Positions 27,001 through 38,475 of a stretch of 64,000 bases of DNA are shown here, in pieces. The notes under the pieces were generated by a model. It ran no database searches, was not told the origin of the DNA, and saw nothing but the letters and a program-made list of their open reading frames with translations. The translations under genes were made by a program, and so were the position numbers. Source of the stretch: Tigriopus japonicus (taxonomy: Eukaryota > Arthropoda > Copepoda > Harpacticoida > Harpacticidae); NCBI GenBank assembly GCA_010645155.1, contig CM021322.1:1892745-1956744 (forward strand), written 5' to 3'. The first letter of the stretch is position 1. The number at the start of each line of letters is the position of its first letter.

Positions 27001-29836
27001 GAAATTGACTCCCAAGGTGCCTCGACTCAGTTCAAATCTATCTAGGTGCCCATCTTTTCTTCGCCTATACTTAATAGTGGGACTTTTTTGCATGCCAGGT
27101 ATCAACAGGAAGATCTGGAAGAGGTAGCAAAACAGGCCCTCCAGACACAATTCCGAGGGGACTCCTATCTACGTTCACGTCGCGTTCTGAATATGTAGCT
27201 TCAAGCCAATTCTCAATGGTAGATCTTACCCAGTCAACAACAATGGGGATGGTGTGTCTGTCGACTGACTTGTGATGACCCAAACGTGGAAGAGCACATG
27301 AATATAACACCATATATTTATGGAGCTCGAACCCCCTCTCATTGAGCTTTAATTAGATTGGATTCTGAGGAGAGACGGCGGCGTCAGGTCTCCGGTTGAG
27401 AGATGAGAAAATGCTATTCTTGGTTTGAGGGTCATTCAACAAAGATGGAAATGCAAATTTCGAAGCATCACCAAAGGCAACTCCCGCTGGGTCAAAATGA
27501 ACCGCAATGGCGCTGAGACGAGGGCTAACAAAAACAGGGGTGGTGGAAAAAGATCCAGATTACATCCCGCGCTTTTCAGCCAACCGGGTTTTCACGTGAT
27601 GTGACGAATGCGGCGAAGGTTAATTCTTGATTTATGATCTTTAATAGGGTCGAGCTAGTCTTGGGTCGATTGGGAGCTATAGGCCCGAAACTTATAATCA
27701 TATGGAAATTGATTTCATCACCTCACCAGAAAAGAGCCCATCCGTCACCTCATTTGATATCAAGCCCACTTGCTGCTGACTTTGCCCGCGAGTCAAAAGC
27801 CGAAACGTGAAAAACACATCAGCTGACTTCGGGGCGGCCATAGAGTCCAAAGCAAAGATAGACAGAGAGAACAATGGTCGATTTCTCAGGCTTTAACAAG
27901 GATTTCATGGATAATTAGATTGCTTCGATGAAAAAGTGTCTAGCTTCCCTTTGTCTACCTGCTTGGTTGATGATAAATCTTCGTGACAGAACTTCCCCCA
28001 TTCTTCCATCACGCCAAGTCAAGTTCAAGCCAATTCAGAGATCAAAATATTTTGACTTTTGCGGTATTAGCCTATCTCTGAATATTTTGTCAATTTGGAA
28101 TTTTTTATCGAACCGACCCATCGCAAAACAGGATTCTGCCCAGATATCCATACCCAAAAGGCTCTGTGAGAAGGGCCCATCTCCCTAATTGAAATTCTGT
28201 GTACCTTTTTCCACAAGCGTTTTGATAGGTCTTTGCGATCATCCTCGTGTCGTTAGAAAAAAGCAAACAATGGAAGTCACCCGAAGTGGGAATTCCTGCA
28301 CTTTTTGATGAAACCAGATAAAACCCATTGCCAGTGATTTGTCAGCAACTTATGCGCGCGAGAATGTTGTACAACCACTTCATTCCTTCAATGCCGCCAG
28401 AAAAGCAAACCAGATATTCCCATCTTGAAATTTCACTCTCAACTTCTCGCTACACTCCATCTAATAAAAGGAAGGAGGAAACTTGGCACTAAGCTGGTAG
28501 TATGAGTTCAACTTCCAGATTCTGAATGATGGAGCCTCGAGGAATTGATGACTGGCGATGGTGAGACGCCCAAGACCTCTCGAAATTGATGACGTCGGTT
28601 ATTGGCAATTGGAAAATTAACAATCCTATGGCCCGTTGCAATTAAGACTTCAACGGTTTTTACTAGACTTCCCACACGTCGAAATGACTGGGAGGGTTTC
28701 TTTATTTTATTGTTTCCTTCTCACAAATCTTTAATTACGGAACTGGTTAGAATAGGATCGTCGGACTTAAATAGCTTGGGACCCAAAGTTGGACTCCTTT
28801 TTACCCTCAAACGTCCGGAACCTCCAAGATTGGGAGCCGATTTCAGGGCTGTAATGACTTCCCCAAGCTTCCCAATGTTCAACTCTGTCAGATTAGGGCG
28901 AGTGCTTCGTTTTTCAAGGGATGAAATTTTCTGCTTGAGAAACTTCTAGAGTGATTATCATGCACGCCAAGCCACTCACACACACACGTCATCATCATCA
29001 TCAGTTTCATCATCATCATCGCCATCGTCTTGGCCGTCGTCGATGACTTTCCTATATAGTCAGCGATGAATACGATGAACAACTTGCGTAGCTTCTGTCA
29101 GTCAATTATCTGCATTATAATCAAGAGACAAATCACGATCTTTCCAGTCACGAGCTTTTGTTTCCATTCAAGAGCTACGGGTTAAATTGGAAAGTAAAAA
29201 CCCTCGGCACCTCCCGCGCACCCTTTATAAATCATTGGATAGAGATCACCTGGGTCTCAATCATGTCAGATTTCCTCAGGAAGAATCATGCCTTCCGGAT
29301 GCCAAGGACGTCCATCCACTAAAGAGAGGGTGAATTTCAATTCAGAAAATGGGTCTTCAAAGTGTATTGTTGACGTTCGCCTCTTCAATCTGTGGAGTTT
29401 TGAAATCTGATCCTAGTCTACTTGAGCTCAACCACGAACGCTCAGTCCCCCAAATAAAAAGAATAAATCAATTTGCCGGCAGCCATATTGTCGTTGTCTG
29501 CGGTGCCGGAATAATATTGCAAGCTTGAGTCGTAAAGATCTTTGGTTAGACCATGGGGGCTAATTTCCCATTAGTCCGGTTCTTGTTTGCCTTTTCACGG
29601 TACTTTGATCAAACATTTGGGCGCCCAACACACATTGGTATGAACAAAAAGATTTACAACATTTCTCGCCTTCGGATTCTCAACTCAATTTTTTGTGGAA
29701 GCTTTACAGCTAAAGCTAAATAGACACAGATCCAATGCTAGGGGAACGTCCACTTCTCTAACCTCAGGCTAGTAGACGAATCTTTGGCTTGATGGTTGTT
29801 TTTGTAGGCAATTTCCTTCTTCTGGTTATTTCTTAC

Positions 29837-30023
29837 CGAAAGCTTACAAAAATGAACCGAGAAAACCATCCACAATAAATACAAGCCATAAATGCTACAA
29901 ATGATATCATAACGACCTGGACGACGAGCCAACTGTTTACTGTTTATTGGTTTCCCATCCCAGAGAAATTTCAATCCGGTGATTGAGAAACATGTGATTG
30001 GCAAGAGTCGGAAAATCCATTTC
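29837..30023 (-). CDS. Candidate exon of an unidentified membrane protein within MOXD1 intron 1
   Basis: An open segment of 62 codons is bounded by a good acceptor (pyrimidine tract then CCAG|G) and a good donor (TCG|GTAAGA). Its translation is hydrophobic and looks coding (WIFRLLPITCFSITGLKF, then YDIICSIYGLYLLWMVFSV). The phase (needs two bases from a previous exon) does not fit MOXD1 exon 1, so it cannot simply be an alternative MOXD1 exon. It might belong to a multi-pass receptor gene nested in the intron, or it may be a remnant. No partner exon was recognised. Confidence 0.25.
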
Positions 30024-30190
30024 CTGGCCAAAAAAGATGCCTTGCGTTTCCGCCTCGATATGCGATTTGTTTAGTCGGAACAACTTTCCCCGAGGCATGA
30101 TTTCTTCCGAGGCCTACTTCATAGTGTTCGGTCTGTCAAAGGCGATTAACTTGTCTTTCACCCATCACCAATAATTTGAAAAAATCTTAC

Positions 30191-30454
30191 CTGGAAAGTA
30201 ATATACTCCTTGTCCGTGGTCCATGAAAGAGACACCTTGTCCAGATCAGCATCCAAAGAGGCCCAATGGTCGCCTTCCCAATCTGAGAGTAAAGCATCGG
30301 CCACTTTAAAGTCGGGTCGCTTGAGTCCATGACTCTGAATCGAGGGCACATCGGGATCGCTTTGGTCATGACTTGATTGCTGAGCTGAGATCCTTGATGG
30401 AATGTAGAGAACACAACAGAGAGAAAGGAATAGTATGTGTGGAAGCAGCCTCAT
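30191..30454 (-). CDS. Moxd1: DBH-like copper monooxygenase (MOXD1), exon 1
   Basis: This exon encodes the first 88 residues of the monooxygenase at 12663-14748. The ATG at 30454 begins MRLLPHILFLSLCCVLYI, a clear signal peptide. An upstream in-frame GTG is not used, since no ATG precedes it. The exon ends in the first strands of the DOMON domain (WASLDADLDKVSLSW, EYITFQ) at CAG|GTAAGA in phase 0. The next exon resumes LEVVSTGWVSIAL, exactly where a MOXD1 DOMON domain should continue, which is the main reason for linking pieces 15 kb apart. The gap contains no competing DOMON exon. Confidence 0.85.
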
Positions 30455-33400
30455 CTTGGAAGAGGCTATCACAGTGTGATGACGGGAAATTAAGAGCTTG
30501 GCCGTCGTCGACTAGAGGAATGTTCAATTAAACACATGTAGAACAGCAGGTGAGTGGTGATATTGATTGCATTTTATGAGACTCGGACACGCGAATCAAT
30601 GACCAATGACGGACAAATGGGAGAAACAACAGAAGATCCCATTAAAATCCGTTTCTCACGTTGTAAATGGAATTTCTCCCTCTCGTTCTCTCGTGACTCT
30701 CGGATTTGAATAGTTGACACTTTTTGTGCACAAGGAGGAGTCCCATTGAAACCACGGAATCATTCAGCGAGTTTGCTTGGATCAAGAGATCTGTGAAGAT
30801 GATTCACGATTGTCTCGGATCGAATACGCACCTTGGAATTTTGAAGGGTAAACCAGGATTTCGACAATTCAGCAGATTATAATCATGGAACACCTCTTTT
30901 GTTCTCCCCCCTCGCCGACCGAAATTTGAACCTGAAGCGCACAATTGCCGCAATCACTGCACCGAACTTGAAATATTTCTATTTCAACTCCTTGATATCA
31001 TAACACTGGAAGTGCAAAAACAAAAGGCGACACCGCAGCCTGGGGTCCGTTGTCGTTCCTTTTTGGTAGGAAATTCACATAATAATGTATTAAACTGCCA
31101 TGGTCGACGGCAATCATGTACAAATCTTTCTCACACGGACGCTCAAAGCACACTGATCATCATGATTGTCTTTCCCAGACTCCCAAGAAGAGCTGCGGAT
31201 GAGCTACCATCTAGTAGAAGCTACCGCTAATACACAATCAACCACTGGGTCTTCTTCTTTACCCTCAAGTGAGTGTGTCGGTTTGCATTGGTTGAGGTGG
31301 AGAAATGACGTGACTTCAACTTGGAACGGAAGAGCCTCTTCGTTTTTCACCGTGGGATTTCTCCAACGAATATATTGGTCCACACATCCAACGTCCATCG
31401 AAACCACATGGACGGGGAGAACTACTTCCTTCGTATTTGCAAAAAGATTTTTATGTTCGCGACACGTGCTTCTTTGTCCAAGCTCGTCTAAAACCCAACT
31501 GAAGTAAGAAATTATTCCTTGTTGTGTACTCAGGGATACGCAGAATCCAAGTTCGTACCCTCTAGTTTGAGTACACCGCCCTCCGCTTCGTCATGAACCG
31601 ATGGAAAGGGACTAAAGTCGTATTGAGAAGAAGACGCTTCCGTGCGCTTGGTCCTTTGGTTGAAAAAGAGCTTCTTTCAGAGGGGCTGACTATTTTTTGA
31701 GATTTTTTTCCCTCCGTTTAATGTCAATTTTTTCCAGATGATTAAACAGGGGAGGGGGGGGGTCACTTCGAAATTATTTTGCCAACAAGTTAGTTCGAAT
31801 ATTTGACCTTCAAGAGACTCATGAAAAATGTCCAAAAAAGCAAAAAAAAAAACACCAAAAGTTGATTTTGATTTATTTGGTCTTGATTAAAGTTAAAAAC
31901 TTTATGATTTAACCAATGTAAAGAAAATAGTGATTTTGAATTAACACTCAGAATATAAGAAATCGTAAAAAGAATCGCAATAAAGCAAAAAATCAAGCAA
32001 TAATAAGACGTTTTTTACAATAGATTAAGCTTTGTTGTATCGATTACACTTTAGTTATATCACTTAGCTACTTTAGGCGAGTTTAGTACCATTGCTAATC
32101 AAGTGCTCACTAAGTAATAAACTATAAAAATAAAACATTTCACTTTCTCCATTTCAAAACTGTCCCAGAAATTCTGGAACCACGGAAATGCCCCTCTTTA
32201 TCTACTTTGTATGAGAGGTTCTTTTTAATAAGCACGCTACCGAGTTTACGAGTCCAAAGAGGGGGAAGTTTGGGGAATCGCTCTCCGAGGAGCATATGTC
32301 CGGAGTTGGTTCCAATAATTGTAACTCTGCCAAAAGGGAATGACAAAAATGTTACAACCACCCAACCAACCAAGGGTGGGGAAGGAAGGGATGGTACACT
32401 TGGTTGTAAATCCTCATTGGAATCAATATGTTGACAATGACGCTCCCAGCAAAGGATGACGAGAGAACGTCTCTAAATTTCAGTGTCTCGAACTCAGTAC
32501 GAGGTTGAGGGTATGTAATTATTCCCTGGTTCGGTTCTCGATTTATGCAAATGGAGCAAAAAGCCAGAAAAGTCCGACCCTGTCACTCTCGCTGGAACGG
32601 GAAGCCCAATTATCGGCCGATGACAGAGTAGTAATTAAACTAGAATGGCCACTACGCGCCACCACATCCATCCCATGCATGACACAAACAGCCGATTCAC
32701 CATCCCATCCAATAATACATGTTCAATGTGGACAACCAACCATCGTGTTTGTTTCCGAGTGTGTATCTTTCAAACTTTTGTGGTTAATGACCTCTTTGGT
32801 CCGTGGGTTGAACTTAAATGAGTTTGACGTCGGCATCATTTCTCATCTACTACAAAACCTTCTCATCAACCCACATAAACGGGGTTCAGTAACGAGACTC
32901 AATGAATGGTCCTTGCGTATGACCATTTATGGAGTTGGCGAGGTGTCGAATGATGTCGATGAGTTGCATGAAGACTGTTTTTTGCTAACCAGAGGATGGA
33001 AAAAGAAAAGGGGAAAAGATCAGCTCTCACCAACGAAGTGATCAGAATCTGAAAGGTTATTATCCTCTGGACCTGAACGAGATGGAAAACAACCTAAGCT
33101 CATGTCAGGGACTAATGTTTGTCCCATGAATTGTAAAATCGAGCTCCACGGTTGCATTCTTCATAATATTTCAAAAAAGCGCTGCATCGTTTCTTTGCAT
33201 TAGTATACACAACAACCACTCATCATAATAATCTATCGAGCATGGTTTGTGACTGGTTTTTGGACACACATTTCCTACATCTTATCGATTATTCACTAGA
33301 TATACAAGGACACCAACGGTGCGGGCGAAGCTTTATCACGAAAGATAGACCACGGTCATTGGGTTTTATGAGACAGTGAACAATGCGTGGTTTCTTTTTG

Positions 33401-34853
33401 GAGGATCTAGCAAGGACTCGGGGAGACTAAATCAAAGGATCTGGACAAGTTCTTACGATTCTTGACATATCACTATAGTTTGTGGCAAAAAATGCTAAAA
33501 GGGATTAGGAATCAAGCTCCCGTGGAAACCGAGTCTTCTTTTCCAGAGATTCACAAGGAGACAGGGAATCTAGGTTAGCCTGGTTCCCTCTTCCGTCATC
33601 TGTGTTCCCCAAAACAAAGAGCAGTTTCGTGTTGGTTGGAGTGCCATTATGACTTTCTTTCCCCTCTATGCTCAATGGAATCAGTCGGATGAACGGGGGC
33701 AAATGGAGGGTCTGTGTTTTTCGGGGAGGGGGCGGGAACTTGACTTGGGGTTGACCCGTCGAATGGGGTTGTGGAAATGGGCGCAGGATTAATTCCAAAT
33801 ATAGACTAAATCGGTTTTGGGGATGATGGTGCTGATTCGTATTTTTGCTCGATATTTTGACGAATAAAGAACTTAGCATTATAAACTAAATTTTTACGAG
33901 ATAAAGTACGATAAAAACAAGATGTAACAAACAAAACAAAAGAAATAAGTAACCAATGAGATTATTCAGTGCCGTTTGGGTTCAATCAGAAATCGATAAA
34001 AACGAAAAAAGACCAAAGGCACAAAATGAGAACAAAAAATTCCACTAAAAAATAGCTTTGAAACTACTGCGACAGTTGGCAGTGTCTTGCATTTGTCCCT
34101 CAAGGGAAAGAGGGAAAAATCTTGGGTTAGAATTGACTGCTTGGTCTCCCAAGTTCTCACTTTTACGGATGGACCAAAAAAGAAGTCTAGGAGGCTCAAT
34201 TAGGCCTGAAACGGAAACTGGTTAGTACTAAACCGCCGACCTTGTAGTGTACTCGAACTTGGGGGACCTCTTTTTAATCCCTTGCCTTCTTCATGTGAGC
34301 CAAAGCCACCTTTGGCATGCTCCTTTATTTTGTTTGTGTCGGGTTTCAAACCGCTGAGCCATTTTCTTAACTTGGGTGCCATATCTTGTTTTGAACTTTT
34401 ATTTGCAGATTGAATATCCACCCTGGCCTCTGTTTATATATTCCTCTTTTTAATGTTTTCTTATCACTTTTCTGGTCTCATCCATCAAGACATCTCGTCT
34501 CATCATTTTGCAACATAGTAGATGGTGGTATATCAATTACAAGTACACGAGGGGCAACGATTCCGTCCGTATTCTGTATCCTATCTGATTCTGGATTTGA
34601 ATTCAGCATGGCGATCCAAAATGAAGCCTGATCGTGATTGATTTACACAATTTTAATGTGGATGGCACAAGGCGTTTTTACCTTCTGGACAAAAAAGCTT
34701 TTTGTCATTGTAGTTTGTTTCATGATCATTGATCAAGGTCAGCTGGTATCTAATTTTTGCGAGTTCAAAAAAGAATTTAATCTGTATCATGCATAAATTT
34801 AAGAATTTACGACGTTGGGAAAGAACCAGCAAGCCACCAACGTGTGTTAAAAT
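30455..34853. other. Intergenic region upstream of MOXD1
   Basis: No convincing gene. The proximal part should contain the monooxygenase promoter. The longest open frame (32505-33041, plus, 178 codons) starts at TTG and resembles nothing known. A 60-codon minus ORF at 34382-34200 (MAPKLRKWLSGLKPD...) has somewhat coding-like, basic composition but no identifiable family. Confidence 0.45.
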
Positions 34854-35182
34854 TAGTGATGGACTGAAAGCGCTTTCGGCCGGAATTTTGTTATGCTTAC
34901 CGAAAGCGAAAGCAAACAAGGAGTTTGACAACAAAAGCGAAAATTTTTTGGTCCAGAAACCTCTGAAATTTAAGTTTTCTGATTTTTCAAAATTTGCGAC
35001 TACCCAACATCAATCACATGAGTAATTCAAAATTTTAAGATGAATTTTGCATTTATACAAATATGTACATGTTATGTACATTATGTGTAAGCAGCTGCAG
35101 TCAGCTGCTTTCGGTTTCAGTTAAGCTCTCTTTCGGCCGAAACTATCACTTTCGGTTATGAGCCCTTTCCGGCCCATCACTG
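34854..35182. mobile_element. hAT-type MITE, family A, copy 2
   Basis: Ends are TAGTGATGGACTGAAAGCGC (left) and, reverse-complemented, CAGTGATGGGCCGGAAAGGG (right). Flanks are GTTAAAAT (34846-34853) and GTGAAAAT (35183-35190), a 7/8 match, fitting an 8-bp hAT target duplication of nTnnnnAn type. It is 329 bp, with no transposase ORF and several TTTCGG/CCGAAA motifs near the ends. Related to 10625-10931. Confidence 0.75.
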
Positions 35183-35274
35183 GTGAAAATGTCGCCCTTA
35201 CTCGTTCATGATGGGAAGTCCCATCCGTTTTGTCATGGCAAAGCGAATTGTGAAGTCTGTTGAACCGTTTAGAT

Positions 35275-35493
35275 TAAGGGTCTGCAACCTTTTTTGGGTC
35301 AAGGCCCACCATACTTGATTCAGTGTTGTCAGGGGCCCACCAAAGAGATGTTAAGCGGTTCATGGGCCACAAACTAACGATCAAAGATCGAGTTTTGGGC
35401 CCACGAGTACAGTGCTAGGAATATCTCACGGGCCCATCAAAGACCACCTTTGGGCCCACCTGTGCGTCGCGGCTCACCGGTTGCCTAGCCCTG
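35275..35493. mobile_element. hAT-type MITE, family B, copy 1
   Basis: Begins TAAGGGTCTGCAACC and ends GGTTGCCTAGCCCTG, the reverse complement of a CAGGG(n)GGCAACC-type hAT terminus. The interior is rich in GGGCCCAC and AAAGACCACC motifs shared with 38219-38467 and 40357-40650. Flanks GTTTAGAT (35267-35274) and GTTTGGAT (35494-35501) match 7/8. Length 219 bp. Confidence 0.78.
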
Positions 35494-36097
35494 GTTTGGA
35501 TTAGTGCTCTAGTTTGGATGTCCATGACTAGATTTGTATTTAACGCTTTTCCTCTGATTCTTTGCATTTTTTCGCCTCTTAGAAATCAAATCATAATCGA
35601 ACAAAAGAGTCTGAGTGACCACGACCACTTACTTATTCATTTTTCGAAGGATGCCACTCCCAATCCTATGGATCACAAGCAAGAAATTTCCATGGAGTAA
35701 GACCCTCAAGAACTCTGGGCTAATATGTTTAATTCAACTAGGCAAGACTCCGTCGTTTCTACGGCGCGATAATTCAGGTGACGTTTCAAGGATAACAATT
35801 TTAGCCAACGAAATAAATAGTCTGTTTGTTCTCGGTTTTATGTTTATTTTCCCCTCGTAAGATCAAGTAACGATTATCGTCGTCTGAAACAAAAGAAGAT
35901 CCACATAAGCCACAAACCAACTATTCAAACCAATTTTGTACATCACATGAATGGGAGAGGTCAGAAGTAGCTGATTTCATTCACGTCTGTAAATGTGCGA
36001 GTGAACCGTTTGGTTACTCATATGTCGAAATTGTTTATACATCATATTTATCCCATAACCCTCTATTATTTCCTGCAGTTCTAACGCCAACTTACAC
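35494..36097. other. 3' flank of RPLP2
   Basis: No gene is seen between the MITE at 35275-35493 and the RPLP2 stop codon; part must be RPLP2 3' UTR. Confidence 0.45.
35843..35848 (-). terminator. Candidate poly(A) signal of RPLP2
   Basis: Minus-strand AATAAA 250 nt past the stop codon. This is rather far for a ribosomal protein gene, so a non-canonical closer signal is equally possible. Confidence 0.3.
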
Positions 36098-36439
36098 CTA
36101 ATCGAAGAGACCCATGCCCATGTCGTCGTCAGACTCTTCTTCGGGCTCAGGTTCCTTCTTCTTTCCGCCGGCAGCGGCGGCGGGAGCGGCAGCAGCCGCT
36201 GCAGCCGGAGCGGCCGCGGCGGCACCGCCACCTCCACCGGAAGGCATGGAGGCCAATTTCTTGGAGCCCTCAGCCATGAGTTCTTCAATATTCTTGCCCT
36301 TCAACTCGGACACAACCTTGTCCAGGCTGGCCTTGTCTTCTTCCACGCCCACGGAGGAAAGGATGGCCTTGATGTCAGCGGCCGAGGGGTTTTCATTGCC
36401 GCCGAGAACGGCCAGGAGGTACGCAGCCACGTGACGCAT
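36098..36439 (-). CDS. RpLP2: 60S acidic ribosomal protein P2
   Basis: This is the P2 stalk protein of the large ribosomal subunit, which with P1 and P0 recruits translational GTPases. The 113-aa product starts [15 protein letters not shown], has an Ala/Gly-rich hinge (about residues 67-90), and ends with the diagnostic acidic tail [14 protein letters not shown]. Length equals the family norm. The ATG lies one base after an AG acceptor (TATTTAAG|C ATG), so the coding region is a single exon preceded by a 5' UTR intron. Upstream in that intron is a C/D-box snoRNA, as is common for ribosomal protein host genes. The Ala-rich hinge is encoded by GC-rich GCC/GCG runs, unlike the AT-rich surroundings. 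Confidence 0.97.
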   Translation of the reverse strand: MRHVAAYLLAVLGGNENPSAADIKAILSSVGVEEDKASLDKVVSELKGKNIEELMAEGSKKLASMPSGGGGGAAAAAPAAAAAAAPAAAAGGKKKEPEPEEESDDDMGMGLFD

Positions 36440-36519
36440 GCTTAAATACAACAAAAAGGCAAACCATGAGTTTTGATAAACAAGACCACGTGGTTGATGA
36501 CAATTTCGTGGAAAAGCAT

Positions 36520-36592
36520 GATCAGATGGCCGTTCATATTTTCATCCCGGAGATTCAGGCGAAAGATGGTGAATCAGAACAATCATCATGTG
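36520..36592 (-). ncRNA. C/D-box snoRNA with 28S and 18S rRNA guides, in RPLP2 intron
   Basis: On the minus strand, box C is ATGATGA (36589-36583), box D' CTGA (36558-36555), box C' GATGAAA (36546-36540) and box D CTGA (36525-36522): correct order, about 68 nt from C to D. The 14 nt before D' (TTCACCATCTTTCG) are complementary to the conserved 28S rRNA stretch CGAAAGATGGTGAA, the site guided by vertebrate U32/U51 (human A1511). The nucleotides before D (GAACGGCCAT) are complementary to the conserved 18S stretch ATGGCCGTTC; the D+5 rule puts the target at the first C of GGCC, which I place near human C1336 and Drosophila C1366. The rRNA sequences and numbering are from memory. A terminal stem is not obvious. 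Placement in a ribosomal protein intron fits co-transcriptional excision. Confidence 0.82.
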
Positions 36593-36906
36593 TAAAATAC
36601 GTCAATCTCAAAATCATCCGTTTTCAACGCATGGAAATCCGTAAATATCTGGAACATCTTCAATTACATAAACGCAGGAATATTTGCAATAAGGTGAAGG
36701 TACAAGATTGAAATGAATTGAGAAACTATTTCTTAAAAACAAACACCGCCTAACACATCAAATGAAGGTGTTAAGTGAATCCAAGATATATTTTACAAAC
36801 GAGCGGCGAAAGGTTCCACGAGAACTACGATAATTTGAGGCAAACGAGATAACTAAGAGATTCAACGATTTCAGTTTGAAAATACAAGTACAATAATTCA
36901 ACTTAC

Positions 36907-36977
36907 TTTTAAGTCTCTGTCCGGACACGAAACGTGATGTGCGATGATTGAACTCAAAGAACAGAAGGAAGAGGAAA
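36907..36977 (-). promoter_or_regulatory. Likely RPLP2 transcription start with TOP-like tract and 5' UTR exon
   Basis: A GTAAGT donor (minus strand, 36906-36901) could pair with the acceptor just before the RPLP2 ATG. Upstream of it, 36977-36955 is a nearly pure pyrimidine tract (TTCCTCTTCCTTCTGTTCTTTG), as expected for a terminal oligopyrimidine start of a ribosomal protein gene. The exact start base is not determined. The resulting intron (about 36440-36906) contains the snoRNA. Confidence 0.5.
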
Positions 36978-38218
36978 TGGCCATCAGCTGCCAAAATAGA
37001 GACATGAGAAAATGTGAAGTTAAAAAGGAAAAAAATAACTGTAGTAATGAAAATAATGCATTGTTGAATGGGTTTGATATCATTATTTTGAACCTTTGAA
37101 GTAGTTTTGAGCCGTTTTTGAGGTTCCTAACTAAATATGAATAGAAACTATTTTCTCGTGGCTCCGTTTCGGTCTGATCGCAACTGACTAACGAACACGA
37201 AGAGGATCCAACTTGAGTGGTTCCTTGTTGATCTTGACCGACCGTCCCTCTTCAAGATAAAGTTGTGCTGAAGCAACCAATTCTCCTTGAACTTAGTCTG
37301 GAAATAGTTGAACCGTTTGAAGGAAGTTTTTTATTCTATCCATACCCTCATATAATTGATATCAGATCTTAATTTTGCACTAGAAAGTGTACTAAGCCTT
37401 AACTTAACTAGTTCTAGAGAATTGAAAGCAACATGGAAGAATAAATTCAAGAAAAGAGATGTTGGCTAATCAATTAAGTTTGTTTTGGATGTGATGATGA
37501 CTTTTGAATGCCTTGTTGCTCGTTTTGGATAATATTTCAAAAATTCATTGCAAGCTCTGCCATTCTTTGGGTCGTTTTGGTCAACGCATCAGCTTTTGGT
37601 GGTGAGCTGATCAGAGCTAAGCATCTTTAATCAGAGCTAAATCGTCTCTAATCAGAGCACTCTTGACTCGACCGTTTTGTCGGACCATAACATCAAGATT
37701 GTTTATTGTTGTTTATTGTTCTGGACAACTCAAGCACTCCCAGAGGTGCATAAAGAGGAAATGTCTAAGTGAAACAGTAATTTAAAAATATGAGATTGAT
37801 TCTCAAACTTTTCTGTTCTTTTTCACTTAGCTCCATGTTTTGCCATCTCTTGTCCTAAAAAGACGCCTTGCCTTCTTGCTTGAGTTGTCTGATTTATGTT
37901 TCAATGAAGAGATGTTGGGATACTTTACACATCCTGGTAGTAAAAACAAATTTAGGTGTTTAGGTCACATCTTTGGCCTTAATTCATGATTAGGGGTGCA
38001 GATTTCAGGCAAAAAACGTTTATTGCCCAAGAACAGTTTTAAAGAATTTTATTTGCCATTTTTTATTTTGTTTGCAGTTTTTGGGCAAATATGTACAAAT
38101 GCGTCGGTTTTTGGGCACTTATATGAAAAATTTGTCGGTTTTTGGGAAAATCAATGCCAAAATTGTCTTTTATGGGGGAAAATAGGAAAAAAATTCCCCA
38201 GGGCGCTACAGCCTAAAC
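36978..38218. other. Intergenic region upstream of RPLP2
   Basis: Contains the RPLP2 promoter side and AT-rich DNA. Two oddities: a coding-like 33-codon segment on the minus strand at 37188-37291 (see findings), and repeated GTCGGTTTTTGGG phrases at about 38060-38170. Three short ATCAGAGCTAA repeats occur at about 37610-37660. Confidence 0.45.
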
Positions 38219-38467
38219 CAGGAGTCGGCAACCCCTTTAAGGTCAAGGCCCGCCAAATTTGATAACGTGTTGACAGGGGCACACCAAACAGACGTTTGTT
38301 GGTCCAGGGGCCCACAAATTAGCAATCAAAGAGCTCTGGGCCCACGTGTCAGTACTGTGGATGTCTCTTGGGCCCACTATTTTGGACTTTCCCCAAAGCT
38401 CCTGGGCCCACCAAAGACCAACCTTGGGCCCATTTGTGGGCCGCGGCCCACCGGTCGCCGACCCCTG
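38219..38467. mobile_element. hAT-type MITE, family B, copy 2
   Basis: Termini CAGGAGTCGGCAACC and (reverse-complemented) CAGGGGTCGGCGACC. Flanks GCCTAAAC (38211-38218) and ATCTAAAC (38468-38475) share 6/8, differing by two transitions. The interior holds several GGGCCCAC units. Length 249 bp, no ORF of its own. Confidence 0.8.
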
Positions 38468-38475
38468 ATCTAAAC

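Larger units (their letters stand above)
14749..30190 (-). other. Intron 1 of the MOXD1-like gene (15.4 kb)
   Basis: The intron runs from the donor after ...ITFQ (CAG|GTAAGA) to the acceptor before LEVVSTGW (TTTTCAG). It is over 200 times longer than the other introns of this gene. It contains a MULE-like MITE (17294-18025), a poly-C tract near 16730, a CATCAT/ACACAC microsatellite near 28980-29020, and one splice-flanked coding-like segment (29837-30023). Scattered ORFs of 60-125 codons on both strands show no recognisable family and I treat them as noise. Intronic enhancers could be present, but none can be identified by eye. Confidence 0.8.

Noticed and set aside
28975..29045. ACACAC / CATCAT repeats, considered as a CRISPR-like or regulatory array
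   Set aside because: Simple microsatellite with no spacers or conserved unit.
32505..33041. 178-codon plus ORF, the longest in the 30-36 kb gap
   Set aside because: Starts at TTG, no recognisable motif, no splice or promoter context; composition is not convincingly coding.
36114..36434. 106-codon plus ORF with Ala/Pro runs
   Set aside because: Reverse complement of the Ala-rich RPLP2 hinge.
36466..36711. 81-codon plus ORF antisense to the RPLP2 intron
   Set aside because: It overlaps the snoRNA on the opposite strand and resembles no protein.
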